A DNA stretch of 64,000 nucleotides from Sphingomonas sp. PL-96 (GTDB lineage Bacteria; Pseudomonadota; Alphaproteobacteria; Sphingomonadales; Sphingomonadaceae), in contig NZ_JAJFET010000001.1 of the NCBI RefSeq assembly GCF_020707215.1, positions 620,001-684,000 on the forward strand, in the 5' to 3' direction. Below, one piece after another: positions 44,622 through 53,707 of the stretch. Under the pieces are notes generated by a model. The model saw only the letters and a program-made list of their open reading frames with translations, searched no databases and was not told the origin of the DNA. The first letter of the stretch is position 1. Each line of letters opens with the position of its first letter. The translations under genes and the position numbers were made by a program.

Positions 44622-45923
44622 ATGGACCTCGCGCTGCTCGGCTTCCTGATGGTGGCCACGTTCATGACGCTCATCATGACCAAGCGGATGACCCCGCTGG
44701 TCGCGCTGGTTGTCGTGCCGACCGCCTTCGCCCTGGCGGCCGGCTTTGCCTCCGGACTCGGCGACATGATGATCGACGGGATCAAGAACCTCGCGCCGAC
44801 CGGCGTCATGCTTTTGTTCGCGATCCTGTTCTTTTCCACCATGACCGACACCGGGCTGTTCGACCCGCTGGTCAACCGGCTCCTGCGCGTGGTGCATGGC
44901 GATCCGCTGCTGATCCTGGTCGGCACGGTCGTACTCTGCGCCCTGGTCAGCCTGGATGGTGACGGATCGACCACCTACATCATCACGATCGCCGCGTTGC
45001 TGCCGCTCTACAAGCGGTTCGACATGAACAGGCTGTACCTGTGCTGCCTGTTGATGACGACCAGTGGCATCATGAACCTGACACCCTGGGGCGGGCCGAC
45101 CGCGCGAGCGGCCAGCGCGCTGAAGCTTGATCCGGCCACGCTCTTCCTGCCGCTGGTTCCGGGCATGATCGCCGGGCTCGCCACGCTGATCCTGCTGGCC
45201 GTGCATTTCGGGCGGCGCGAGCGGCGGCGGATCGGTCACGTCAAGAGCAGCGAACCGACCGCCTTTACCGGAATGGCGGTGTCGCAGTTTCCGGAGGCCC
45301 GCCGCCCGCGCCTGCGCTGGTTCAATGGCGCGCTGGTGATCGTGTTGCTGGTCGGTCTGGTCACGGGCATCCTGCCGCTTGCCGTGCTGATGATGCTGGC
45401 GTTCGCGATCGCGATGATCGTCAACTATCCCCAGGTCGCCGAACAGAAGGAGCGCATTTCCGCCCATGCCGGAAACGTGCTGGCAGTGGTGTCGCTGATC
45501 TTCGCTGCCGGCATCTTCACGGGCATCCTGTCGGGGACCGGCATGGTGGAGGCGATGAGCCGCGAGGTCGTCGGCCTCATCCCGCCGGCGCTCGGGCCCT
45601 ATATGGCGCCGATCACGGCCGCGCTGAGCCTGCCGTTCACCTTCTTCATCTCCAACGACGCTTTTTACTTCGGGATGCTGCCGATCCTGGCCGAGGCCGG
45701 CGCGCATTATGGCGTCGAGCCGATCGCGATCGCGCGCGCTTCCCTGATGGGCCAGCCGGTGCATCTGCTCAGCCCGCTGGTCCCGTCGACCTATCTGCTG
45801 GTCAGCCTGGCGGGGATCGATCTGGCGGATCACCAGAAATTCACCCTGGTGCCCGCGGCCGCGGTGTGCGCCGTGATGACGATCATCGGCATGCTGTCGC
45901 TCGCATTCCCGTTGATCGGATAA
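44622..45923 (+). CDS. CitMHS-family citrate/H+ symporter
   Basis: A 433-aa inner-membrane transporter of the CitMHS family, which takes up citrate complexed with divalent metal. About 12 hydrophobic segments. Family blocks: LDGDGSTTYIITIAALLPLY, SGIMNLTPWGGPTARAASAL, FAAGIFTGILSGTGMVEAMS and FTFFISNDAFYFGMLPILAE. Length and motifs are full. With the upstream porin and binding protein it makes a route from outer membrane to cytoplasm. Whether it carries free or metal-bound citrate cannot be read here; the following TerC-like gene makes a metal-citrate ligand plausible. Confidence 0.9.
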   Translation: MDLALLGFLMVATFMTLIMTKRMTPLVALVVVPTAFALAAGFASGLGDMMIDGIKNLAPTGVMLLFAILFFSTMTDTGLFDPLVNRLLRVVHGDPLLILVGTVVLCALVSLDGDGSTTYIITIAALLPLYKRFDMNRLYLCCLLMTTSGIMNLTPWGGPTARAASALKLDPATLFLPLVPGMIAGLATLILLAVHFGRRERRRIGHVKSSEPTAFTGMAVSQFPEARRPRLRWFNGALVIVLLVGLVTGILPLAVLMMLAFAIAMIVNYPQVAEQKERISAHAGNVLAVVSLIFAAGIFTGILSGTGMVEAMSREVVGLIPPALGPYMAPITAALSLPFTFFISNDAFYFGMLPILAEAGAHYGVEPIAIARASLMGQPVHLLSPLVPSTYLLVSLAGIDLADHQKFTLVPAAAVCAVMTIIGMLSLAFPLIG

Positions 45924-45927
45924 GACC

Positions 45928-46593
45928 ATGACCGAGCTGTGGAACCACATCGTCAGCGACTTTGCGCACATCGGCTCGCCGGCCGCGCTCGCCGCCTTTG
46001 CCCAGGTTGTGATGATCGACATCATGCTGGCGGCCGACAACGCCATCGTGGTCGGCGCGCTGGCGGCAGGATTGCCGCCTGCGATGCGACGGCGCGTCAT
46101 CCTGATCGGGGTGATCGCCGCACTGGTGCTGCGCGTCGCGTTCGCGCTGGTCGTCACCCAGCTTCTGCAGCTCGTCGGGCTGGTGCTTGCCGGAGGTCTG
46201 CTGCTGCTGTGGGTGGCATGGAAGATGTGGCGCGAGCTGCGCGAAACGCCTGAGCAGCACAGCGCCACGGATCCGGCCGCAGCGGCCGCACCTGCGCGGT
46301 TCTGGCCCGCGGCATGGGCGGTGGCGGTAGCGGACGTCTCCATGAGCCTCGACAATGTGCTCGCAGTGGCGGGCGCGGCGCGGGAGCATCCCGGTATCCT
46401 GGCGATCGGTCTGATCCTGTCGGTCGCCCTGATGGGCCTGGCCGCCAACCTGCTGGCACGGGTGATCGAGCGCTATCGCTGGCTTGCGTACGTGGGGCTG
46501 CTGGTGATCCTCTACGTCGCTGGCCGCATGATCTGGGAAGGGCTTGCAGATCCCGAGCGCGGGGTGTTGGGGGCGCTGGGCCTGTTGCTGTGA
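45928..46593 (+). CDS. TerC/YjbE-family integral membrane protein
   Basis: A 221-aa inner-membrane protein of the TerC family (YjbE type). The conserved acidic helices are visible twice: MIDIMLAADNAIVVGALAAG and AVADVSMSLDNVLAVAGAA, where the Asp residues are thought to coordinate a divalent ion. About six to seven hydrophobic segments. Family members are linked to manganese or calcium efflux. It starts 4 bp after the CitMHS stop and overlaps the next gene by GTGA, so it belongs to the operon and may handle metal that enters with citrate. That last role is inferred. Confidence 0.88.
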   Translation: MTELWNHIVSDFAHIGSPAALAAFAQVVMIDIMLAADNAIVVGALAAGLPPAMRRRVILIGVIAALVLRVAFALVVTQLLQLVGLVLAGGLLLLWVAWKMWRELRETPEQHSATDPAAAAAPARFWPAAWAVAVADVSMSLDNVLAVAGAAREHPGILAIGLILSVALMGLAANLLARVIERYRWLAYVGLLVILYVAGRMIWEGLADPERGVLGALGLLL

Positions 46594-47666
46594 GCCGGTC
46601 GGTGCATGCTGAGGGTGAGCGCGCCCGGATCATCCTGCGTTTCCTGGCCGCGGTGGCGCTCGGCGGGGCGGGGGGCGCGCTGTTCCTGGTGGTCGGCGCC
46701 CCGCTTCCCTGGATCCTCGGGTCGATGGCGGCCTGCGCGGCGGGAAGCATCGCACGGCTGCCGATCGCGGCCGGCCCTGCGATGCGTCGGCCGATGGCGG
46801 CGGTGATCGGCGTCGTGCTGGGCAGCTCCTTTCATCCCGGGCTCCTGTCGTTAGCGCGGGAGTGGTGGGTGCCGCTGGCGATGCTGCCGCTGTTCCTGGC
46901 CGCCGGCGCCGTGTTGTGCGTCACCTGGTTCCGCCGGGTCGCCAAGTTCGACCCGGCCACCGCCTATTTTGCCGGCATGCCCGGCGGCATCGCCGAGATG
47001 GTGCTGATGAGCAGCGAACGGGGCGCGGATGAGCGTACCGTTGGGCTGATCCATGCCGCTCGCATCTTCCTGGTCGTGTTCGTGCTGCCGTTCCTGATCC
47101 GCCACTTTCATTCGCCTGCGTCGGCGAAAGTCACTGCCGTGACCTCCGCGTCAGGCGCGCTAAGCCTGGACCTGCTGATCTGGGGCGGCGTTTCTATAGG
47201 CGTCGGGCTGCTGGTCGGGCGCGCGCTCAGGCTTCCCGCATGGCACCTGATCGGCCCGCTCGCGGTGAGTGCGATACTCCATGCAAGCGGGGTCACCGAC
47301 TTCCGGGTCCCGGTCTGGCTGCTCGCGGCTGCCCAGACGGGCCTGGGCGCGACGATCGGTTGTCGCTTCACGGGACTGACGCTGCGCATGTTCGGCCGCC
47401 TACTTGGCCTAGCTGCGGGCTCGACCGCGATCCTGCTGGCGCTTACCTTTGGCTGGGCGATCACAGTGGGACGGGTGACCGGACTGGATATCGGACTGCT
47501 GGCGCTGGCCTATTCGCCCGGGGGCCTGGCGGAGATGAGCCTGGTCGCGCTCAGCCTGGCACTGGAGCCCGGCGTGGTGATCGTCACCCATCTCGCCCGC
47601 GTCGTCCTGGTTCTGCTCGCCGCTCCGCTTGTCTTTCCTGCCATGTCCCAGGAGGTTGCACCATGA
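46590..47666 (+). CDS. AbrB-family membrane permease
   Basis: A 358-aa polytopic protein of the bacterial AbrB (DUF/PF05145-type) transporter family, unrelated to the AbrB DNA-binding protein. GTG start at 46590 from the GTGA overlap. Duplicated halves: GAPLPWILGSMAACAAGS with AYFAGMPGGIAEMVLMSSER, and LPAWHLIGPLAVSAIL with LALAYSPGGLAEMSLVALSL. The repeated PGG(I/L)AEM motif is the family hallmark. Its substrate is unknown; the family has been suggested to export or import small organics. Couplings both sides (GTGA, ATGA) bind it to the operon. Confidence 0.85.
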   Translation: MSRSVHAEGERARIILRFLAAVALGGAGGALFLVVGAPLPWILGSMAACAAGSIARLPIAAGPAMRRPMAAVIGVVLGSSFHPGLLSLAREWWVPLAMLPLFLAAGAVLCVTWFRRVAKFDPATAYFAGMPGGIAEMVLMSSERGADERTVGLIHAARIFLVVFVLPFLIRHFHSPASAKVTAVTSASGALSLDLLIWGGVSIGVGLLVGRALRLPAWHLIGPLAVSAILHASGVTDFRVPVWLLAAAQTGLGATIGCRFTGLTLRMFGRLLGLAAGSTAILLALTFGWAITVGRVTGLDIGLLALAYSPGGLAEMSLVALSLALEPGVVIVTHLARVVLVLLAAPLVFPAMSQEVAP

Positions 47667-48349
47667 TCAGGCCACCCACACCCCTTGTTCTGCTCCCCGC
47701 CATGGGGTGCGACGGGCAGCTCTGGGCACGACAGGTAGTGGACCTGGCGGGCCTGGTTCATCCGGAGCTTGGCGACCTGACGGCTGACGACACGCTGGCC
47801 GGCATGGCCCGGCGCGTTCTGGCACACACGCCGCCCCGTTTCGCGGTCGCGGGGGTAAGCCTTGGCGGATATGTGGCGATGGAGATGGTTCGCCAGCAGC
47901 CGGAGCGGATCGAGCGGCTCGCGCTGTTCGGCACGCGCGCCTCGCTGAGCGCCCGTCCGCGCACAATGGCCGAGCAGGGGATGCTGGCCACCGCGCCGCA
48001 TGCCGATCCGCAGCTGACATCGATCATCAGCGGACCGGTCCAGGCAATGGTGGAACGGGTCGGGGGCGACGTGTTCGAGCGCCAGCAGCGGGCGCTGCTG
48101 GCGCGGCCGAACCTGGACGCCGCGATTGCCGCGATCCGGGTGCCGACGCTGGTCGCCGTGGGAGATCGCGACCGTATATGCCTGCCGGAAGACGCGCGTG
48201 CCCTGGCTGACCGGATCGAAGGCTCGCGATTCCATGTGCTGAGATCGTGCGGCCATCTTGCACCGCTGGAACGACCGGGCGAGACGACTGCGCTGCTCCG
48301 GGAGTGGCTGGTTGCATCACCGCGTGCCCTCGAAAGGAAAAATCCGTGA
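47663..48349 (+). CDS. alpha/beta hydrolase of the transport operon
   Basis: A 228-aa small cytoplasmic alpha/beta hydrolase. Motifs: LLPAMGCDGQLWARQVVDL, nucleophile AGVSLGGYVAMEM (Ser about residue 71), acid in VAVGDRDRICLP, and His in SCGHLAPLERP. No signal peptide. Start overlaps the upstream stop (ATGA), and its stop overlaps the next start (GTGA). It could open or cleave an ester or thioester on the imported substrate or on the product of the ATP-grasp enzyme that follows, but the actual substrate is unknown. Confidence 0.82.
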   Translation: MIRPPTPLVLLPAMGCDGQLWARQVVDLAGLVHPELGDLTADDTLAGMARRVLAHTPPRFAVAGVSLGGYVAMEMVRQQPERIERLALFGTRASLSARPRTMAEQGMLATAPHADPQLTSIISGPVQAMVERVGGDVFERQQRALLARPNLDAAIAAIRVPTLVAVGDRDRICLPEDARALADRIEGSRFHVLRSCGHLAPLERPGETTALLREWLVASPRALERKNP

Positions 48350-49422
48350 CCCGGAATGCCGTTGCGATCCTCTTCCAGGCAGTGCCGCCACCCGTCATCG
48401 ATGGCCTGCGCAAGGACGCGAAGCCCGGCGGCTACTCCGATGGGGGCGCCGACATCGCCTTTGCGCTTCAGGGTCGAGGGCAGCAGGTCGTCACGCCGGT
48501 TGCACAACCGGATCCGGCCGTGGCACTCGAGTGGGTGTTCCCCGACACGGCGGAGGGCATCGCGCGGGCACGCGCGTCCGGCGCCACCACGCTGTGGGCC
48601 AACACGGTCCTGTTCGGGGGACATCCGCTGGAGGCCGTGCTGGGCGAGGTGGGGATCGTCGGCCAGCTTCCTGCGGCGATGCAGGCGTGGGACGACAAGT
48701 TCGAGACCAACCGGTCCCTGGCGCGCGCAGGGCTGCCGGTGGCGCGCTCCTTTCTCCTGTCGCGGACTGCTCGAGAGGGGGTTCGCGCGCTGGCGGATCT
48801 GGAGGCCGCAGTCAGCGAAGGGGGCCTGGGTCTCCCTGCCATCGTCAAGCCCGTACGCGGACGTGGCAGCCAGGGGGTGACGCGGGTTCGCGACATGGCC
48901 GCGCTGGGTCACGCCGCGGAAAAGCTGCTCGACGAGGGGCGCTTCGGCGACACGTTGATGGTCGAGGAGTATCTGGACGGCGAGGAGGTCACCGTCACCG
49001 TGATGCCGCCCGCCTCGCCCAGGCCCGACGGCACTGCCGGACCCGGACACTGGGCGCTGCGCCCCGTGCGGCGCTTCGACCAGCGCGACGGGGTCGCCCC
49101 CTACAATGGCGACGTGCCGGTAACCGCCAACAGCGTCGCGATGGAGGAGGGGCGGCTGTCCGATCCTGACGTGATCGCCATGATCGCGGCCTGTGTCGAG
49201 GCAGCGCGCCTTGTGGAGGCGAGAGCCGCGATCCGGATCGACTGCCGACAGGATCCAACAGGGATGTTCCGGCTGTTCGACCTCAACATGAAGCCGAACA
49301 TGACTGGACCGGGTCGGCCAGGCCGTGCTGATCAGGACAGCCTTTCCGCCATAGCAGCAAGGGTGGACGGCTGGAGCTATCCCGATCTGCTGGAGGCGAT
49401 GTGCGCAGCTGCCTGGCGCTAA
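48346..49422 (+). CDS. ATP-grasp domain enzyme
   Basis: A 358-aa ATP-grasp ligase-type protein from GTG 48346 (GTGA overlap). Motifs: AIVKPVRGRGSQGV (glycine-rich ATP loop, about residue 165 on), LMVEEYLDGEEVTVTVMPP, and the metal-binding strand RIDCRQDPTGMFRLFDLNMK with the Asp/Asn pair. It resembles D-Ala-D-Ala-ligase-like or peptide/carboxylate-amine ligases, so it likely joins a carboxylate to an amine via an acyl phosphate. It is not a cell-wall ligase by context. Last gene of the operon, making a link between the imported carboxylate and ligation plausible. Confidence 0.85.
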   Translation: MTRNAVAILFQAVPPPVIDGLRKDAKPGGYSDGGADIAFALQGRGQQVVTPVAQPDPAVALEWVFPDTAEGIARARASGATTLWANTVLFGGHPLEAVLGEVGIVGQLPAAMQAWDDKFETNRSLARAGLPVARSFLLSRTAREGVRALADLEAAVSEGGLGLPAIVKPVRGRGSQGVTRVRDMAALGHAAEKLLDEGRFGDTLMVEEYLDGEEVTVTVMPPASPRPDGTAGPGHWALRPVRRFDQRDGVAPYNGDVPVTANSVAMEEGRLSDPDVIAMIAACVEAARLVEARAAIRIDCRQDPTGMFRLFDLNMKPNMTGPGRPGRADQDSLSAIAARVDGWSYPDLLEAMCAAAWR

Positions 49423-49742
49423 AGCGATGTTGTAGACCGCATGTTGCGCGACCTCGCCGGGAGACCCGATCAACTCGCGGCATCTACGGCCAAAAGGCAT
49501 CATTCGGTTCTATCCGGGGCGCGAGCCCAAGGACGCTCGCGCCCGTCTTGCTGCAGGCTTCCGATATGCGGCGCACGGGCCGGCTGGGGGATCCGAACGG
49601 CACCGATGCGGATCGGGACTCGCGCGCGGGTGTAATCGCGTCGGGCCGCAGCAGGCGGCTGATCATCATCAGGAACTGGACGGACCTGCTGAGCGACGCC
49701 GGCGTGTCGGAGCTTCAGATGAGCGCCCGCTGGCAGCGTGCG
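49423..49742. other. intergenic region with GC-rich hairpin
   Basis: No gene is supported. It holds a perfect 10-bp inverted repeat, GGGCGCGAGC/GCTCGCGCCC (49517-49544, 8-nt loop), about 95 bp after the operon's stop. No U-tract follows, so it may stabilise the transcript end or terminate weakly. Confidence 0.45.
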
Positions 49743-49934
49743 CTATCCCTCGCCACCAAGGTTAAGCGCCAGCAGCCGCCCGGCGCGTGCCTCGATCGCG
49801 TCACCGAACGCCAAGCGCTCGACCCAGTGCTCGGGGATGCCGCGTCGGCCGTGGATTGCACCCGCTAGCTGCCCGGCCACCGCCGCTACGCTATCGGCAT
49901 CGTCGCCGCCGGGCCTCGCGGCGCCTCCCCAGGA
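49743..49934 (-). pseudogene. C-terminal fragment of an ADP-ribosylglycohydrolase
   Basis: 64 codons directly after the tagH stop, in the same frame. They read GGDDADSVAAVAGQLAGAIHG, GIPEHWVERL and ARAGRLLALN before TAG at 49743-49745. This is the end of an ADP-ribosylglycohydrolase (DraG/ARH) domain, including the metal-binding GDDADS motif. The rest of the domain is missing and no start codon fits. It is a remnant cut off by the present tagH gene or by a deletion. Confidence 0.7.
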
Positions 49935-51407
49935 TCAGTGCGTGCCCTTGCCATAGGCTTCGCGAAATTCCTTGGCGAACATGTCAAGGAATGCCTCGTC
50001 CGAGCCTTGCGCCACGCCACCGAATTCGCGCTCATAGGCTTGCCACAGCGCTGCGTCCCGGGCGGCCGGGACGATGCGCTCGAGAACGCCGCTGCTGCCC
50101 GCACGCGCACGAATTGCCGAGGGCGAGAAACGCTCCAGCGTGGTGCGCAGCGCTCCCTGCATGGCGCGCACGGTTGCCACCTGATGCGACTGCAGGTCCT
50201 TGAACGCGTCTTCCACCGCGCGCTCGGGCGGCATGAAGCCCGGCTGCGACGGATCCAGCAGCATCGCCAGCGCCTCGTCGGGAGTTCGCGCGAACTTCAG
50301 AGGATTGTGCCCGTCCGGGCTGAACGCCGTCGCCTCAGCGCCAAGCTGCGCCTTGGCGCGGGCGCGAGCCTCCAGCATGACGACCAGCCCGGCGACGAGC
50401 TTGCGAAACAGCATGGCCGCACGCGCAGCCGCATCGCCGTCCAAGCGCGCAGTGTCGATGCCAAGGCTGTCGAGGAACGCGTCGGCGCGCGCCATGGGTG
50501 CCGCCGGAGGCACAGGCGCTGCGGCGGGCGGCGTGCGCGTCGGTGGCGGCGGCGCTGCGGCCGAAGTTTTCGGGGCAAGCCCCAGCGGGTCGCGCCGGGG
50601 CTCCACGGGTTGACCGAAACCGCCGCGCGCCCAGTCCACCACATTGCCCTCGGCAATCCGTCCCCACAGGTCATCCGGCGTGGGCGCGGGCGGCCGGTCC
50701 GGGGCTGCGCTGGACCAGCCGGACGCGGGATCCGGGGCGGGCATGGCGGTGTCCCAGGCGGAGGCAACCGGAGGCGCGGCGGGGGCCGGAGCGGGTGCCC
50801 AGCCGCGATCCGCCGCTGGCCCGCTGCCCTGCGGGAGAGGCGATGCCGCACCCCAGTTCGCTGCAGCGCGGTGCGGCTCTGCCCGTGCCAGGGAGGGGCC
50901 GGTCTGCGGCTGCCAGCCGCTGGCACTGGCGCTGGCGCTGTGCGGGGGGAGCGCGCCCCAGCCGGGACTTGCCGGCTCGGCCGCGGGGGGCGTGCCCCAG
51001 CCGCTGTTGGCGGGAGCGGGGGGGCTGCCCCAGCCCGGCGCCTCGGTCGTGGTCTGCTCGCCTCCGTCGTCCCAGCCGCGCCACGCGGGAGGCGCGCCAG
51101 CCTGGACCAGGCGCGCGGTGATGGTGAACGGACCCACCGTGAATGCGTCCCCATCGACGATGCGGTGTGGACCGGACAGGCGCTCGCCGGTGTTGGCGAG
51201 GAAGGTGCCGTTGGTGCTGCAGTCGACCAGCAGATAGCCCTGGCCATCGAAGCGGATCTCGAAATGACGCGAGGAGACGTGGCGCGTCGGGTCGGGCAGC
51301 GACCAGTCGCAACCCGTCGCTCGGCCGATCACCCCGTCCCGACGGTCGAGCACAAATTCGGCCGGGCTCGACGCAGGGCCGCTGCGGATCGAAAGAGTGA
51401 GCGTCAT
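49935..51407 (-). CDS. tagH: type VI secretion FHA-domain protein TagH
   Basis: A 490-aa T6SS accessory protein. The N-terminal FHA domain (about residues 1-100) shows GVIGRATGCDWSLPDPTRHV, SSRHFEIRFDGQGYLLVDCS and NGTFLANTGERL, giving phosphothreonine binding. A Pro/Ala/Trp-rich linker of about 180 residues with GWG repeats follows. The C-terminal TagH domain is clear: FRKLVAGLVVMLEARARAKAQ, LKFARTPDEALAMLLDPSQPG and YEREFGGVAQGSDEAFLDMF. It acts in post-translational control of T6SS assembly with a kinase/phosphatase pair, not found in this window. 63 bp separate it from vgrG, same strand. Confidence 0.9.
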   Translation of the reverse strand: MTLTLSIRSGPASSPAEFVLDRRDGVIGRATGCDWSLPDPTRHVSSRHFEIRFDGQGYLLVDCSTNGTFLANTGERLSGPHRIVDGDAFTVGPFTITARLVQAGAPPAWRGWDDGGEQTTTEAPGWGSPPAPANSGWGTPPAAEPASPGWGALPPHSASASASGWQPQTGPSLARAEPHRAAANWGAASPLPQGSGPAADRGWAPAPAPAAPPVASAWDTAMPAPDPASGWSSAAPDRPPAPTPDDLWGRIAEGNVVDWARGGFGQPVEPRRDPLGLAPKTSAAAPPPPTRTPPAAAPVPPAAPMARADAFLDSLGIDTARLDGDAAARAAMLFRKLVAGLVVMLEARARAKAQLGAEATAFSPDGHNPLKFARTPDEALAMLLDPSQPGFMPPERAVEDAFKDLQSHQVATVRAMQGALRTTLERFSPSAIRARAGSSGVLERIVPAARDAALWQAYEREFGGVAQGSDEAFLDMFAKEFREAYGKGTH

Positions 51408-51470
51408 CGCCTTGGCATCAGCGATCGAGGCGGTGGTTGCAAGAGCCTGAGGGGAGATGCCGCCGATCGA

Positions 51471-53501
51471 TCACGCGTCCCCCGCGGCGTCGCCGAGTTT
51501 TGCCGGTTCACCGAACGCCTTGCCCGAGATGCCGTCCGGGTTGATGTTGGTCGTGCCGCCGTTGAGGATCAACTCGCTGCCGCCGTTCACCCGCGTCGAG
51601 GTGCCGGCGTTCACGACCGCCTGCTCGTTCGCCTGGATCTGCACGTTCGGCGACTGGATCACGATGCTGTTCGGGCCAATCGTGATCTGCGAATTCTTCA
51701 CCCGGATGGTGATGGCTTCCTTGCTCTCGATCGAGAGAACGCCGTCGACAAGCAGCGAGTCGGTCTTCTGCACATGCGTGCCGCGCTTGCCGACGATGGT
51801 CTTGGTGTCGTCCCGGCCGATGCGGGTGGTGCGGTCGAGGCCGACGCGTCGATCCTGGTTGTGGCCGACGTGGTTGCTCTGGTCGAATCGAACGCGGCTG
51901 TTCATGTCGCGCTCGGCGTGGACGAACAGTTCCTCCTGCCCGCCCTTGTCCTCGAACCGGATCTCGTTGGAGGTGCGGTTCTGGCCGCTGTCGAGCGCCT
52001 CGGTCTCGGGATACTGCCCGGAATCGCCATAGGTCAGCGTGCGCCACACCGCCCGAGTCTTGTTGGCGGGCAGGTCATAGACCGGCATGTGCGCCTTGTT
52101 GAACACGCGGCCTACCACCAGCGGGCGATCGGGATCGCCGTCGAGGAAGTCCACCAGGACCTCATGGCCGACCCGCGGCAGGATGACATTGCCGAGGCCC
52201 CCCGTCTGCGACACGCGGATCCAGCAGGTCGAGCGCTCGCCGGGCGTGCTCGCGCGATCCCAGGGGAAGCGGACCTTCACCCGGCCATATTCGTCGGTGT
52301 AGATCGTCTCGCCTGGCGGGCCGGTGACGATCGCCGTCTCCAGGCCCTGCGCGCGCGGGCGCGGAGTCTCCGGCGGCAACTGGAAGGCGGTATCGGCCGG
52401 GATCGCCTCGAACCGGACGTTGAACGGCTCTTCGTCTTCCTGCGACCCGGAGCGGTAGCTTTCCGACGCGATCGAATGGAAGGTGGAGGTGACGAGATAG
52501 CTGCCGTTCATTCGGCTGGCCGGATGTTCCGCCACGTCCAGCCGATAGCCGGTGGTGATCCCCGCCGCCTGCGACTGGCCGGTAAAGATCCGGCGGCCTG
52601 CACGCTGCGCCGCCAGCAAGGTCTCTCCGCGCTCGCGCCCGGTCTGCTCCTGATCGCCGCGCCCGGTCTTTTCGCGCGTGTAGCGGCCGGGATAGACAAA
52701 GATCTCGCGATCGTCGCGGGCATGACCACCCTCGCCAATGCTTTCGCTCGCGAGCGGCTGGTCGGGCGACTCGAAGTCGAAATCACGCACCGTCACCCGC
52801 GCCTGGCCGGTGGAGGAAACCCGCTCGGTCCAGCTCTGCAGATACTCCTGCTGCCGGTCGAAGCGGCTTTTTGAGTTGGTGCTGAACACCGACACGGCAT
52901 TCGCATTGTAGCGCAGCCGTGCGACCTTGCCTGGCTGGTGCGAGGCGGCGCCTTCGCACAGCACCATCACGTGGCGATCGGCATCGTGCTGGAAGAAATA
53001 GTAGATGCCTTCCTCTTCCATCAGCCGTGAGGCAAATGCGAAGTCGCTTTCGCGATACTGGACGGTGTAGCCGCGGGTCACGCGCGGGCGCACCAGCCGG
53101 GTATAGTCCACGTCCTGAACGCCCGCTTCCTCGAACACCTGCTTGATGATCTCGACTGCGGTCTTGTCCTGGAAAATCGCCATCTGCCGGTTTTGGGCCA
53201 GATAATAGGTCCAGGGCTGAACCGTCAGTTGATAGTGATGCCCGGCAGGGCTTTCCTTCGTGTACTCGCCGGCGGTGAGCAGGCCGTGGAAGCGGCGGAG
53301 CAGTTCGCCGTCCTCGAGCACGGCAAGCGCGACGGGTTTGCCTAGATGCGGCTGAAGGTCGAGTTCCAGCGGCGAGATGATCGTGGCCGTGATCGCAAAT
53401 GGCCGGCCGAGGCTCTCCTGGCTTTCGATCCGTTCGAGCACCACTTGCTCGTCGCCGACATCAATCGCCATCTGCGTGAGCCGTTCACCTGCATCCGCCA
53501 C
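51471..53501 (-). CDS. vgrG: T6SS spike protein VgrG
   Basis: A 676-aa tip protein of the T6SS puncturing device. GTG start at 53501 with GGGAG seven bases upstream. Gp27-like N-terminal half (IESQESLGRPFAITATIISP; QMAIFQDKTAVEIIKQVFEE; YRESDFAFASRLMEEEGIYYF), Gp5-like OB fold (EYGRVKVRFPWDR; WIRVSQTGGLGNVILPRVGH; LVDFLDGDPDRPLVVGRVFN) and a beta-helical needle of DUF2345 type (RVNGGSELILNGGTTNINP). It has no added C-terminal effector domain, so it should carry separate effectors. Divergent from the OmpA-like gene. Confidence 0.93.
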   Translation of the reverse strand: MADAGERLTQMAIDVGDEQVVLERIESQESLGRPFAITATIISPLELDLQPHLGKPVALAVLEDGELLRRFHGLLTAGEYTKESPAGHHYQLTVQPWTYYLAQNRQMAIFQDKTAVEIIKQVFEEAGVQDVDYTRLVRPRVTRGYTVQYRESDFAFASRLMEEEGIYYFFQHDADRHVMVLCEGAASHQPGKVARLRYNANAVSVFSTNSKSRFDRQQEYLQSWTERVSSTGQARVTVRDFDFESPDQPLASESIGEGGHARDDREIFVYPGRYTREKTGRGDQEQTGRERGETLLAAQRAGRRIFTGQSQAAGITTGYRLDVAEHPASRMNGSYLVTSTFHSIASESYRSGSQEDEEPFNVRFEAIPADTAFQLPPETPRPRAQGLETAIVTGPPGETIYTDEYGRVKVRFPWDRASTPGERSTCWIRVSQTGGLGNVILPRVGHEVLVDFLDGDPDRPLVVGRVFNKAHMPVYDLPANKTRAVWRTLTYGDSGQYPETEALDSGQNRTSNEIRFEDKGGQEELFVHAERDMNSRVRFDQSNHVGHNQDRRVGLDRTTRIGRDDTKTIVGKRGTHVQKTDSLLVDGVLSIESKEAITIRVKNSQITIGPNSIVIQSPNVQIQANEQAVVNAGTSTRVNGGSELILNGGTTNINPDGISGKAFGEPAKLGDAAGDA

Positions 53502-53707
53502 CGACTAACTCCCGCGCGCGCGACCGCTGTAAAAGTGCCGGCACGACCCTGCTGCCCATGATCCTTGATCTATCGACACTCACCGTCGCCGACAATGGCT
53601 GGTGCTCAGGAACTCGAAGTCTCCATGACACTATTGTTAACGGTTGATCGGCTCAGCTGCATGCCATAGTCTTGCGGCCAACTGTGGAAACAGATGGGAT
53701 AGTTACC

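Noticed and set aside
44616..46448. A 610-residue His/Gln/Asp-rich minus-strand frame
   Set aside because: Antisense of the CitMHS and TerC membrane genes; the composition is what hydrophobic codons give on the other strand.
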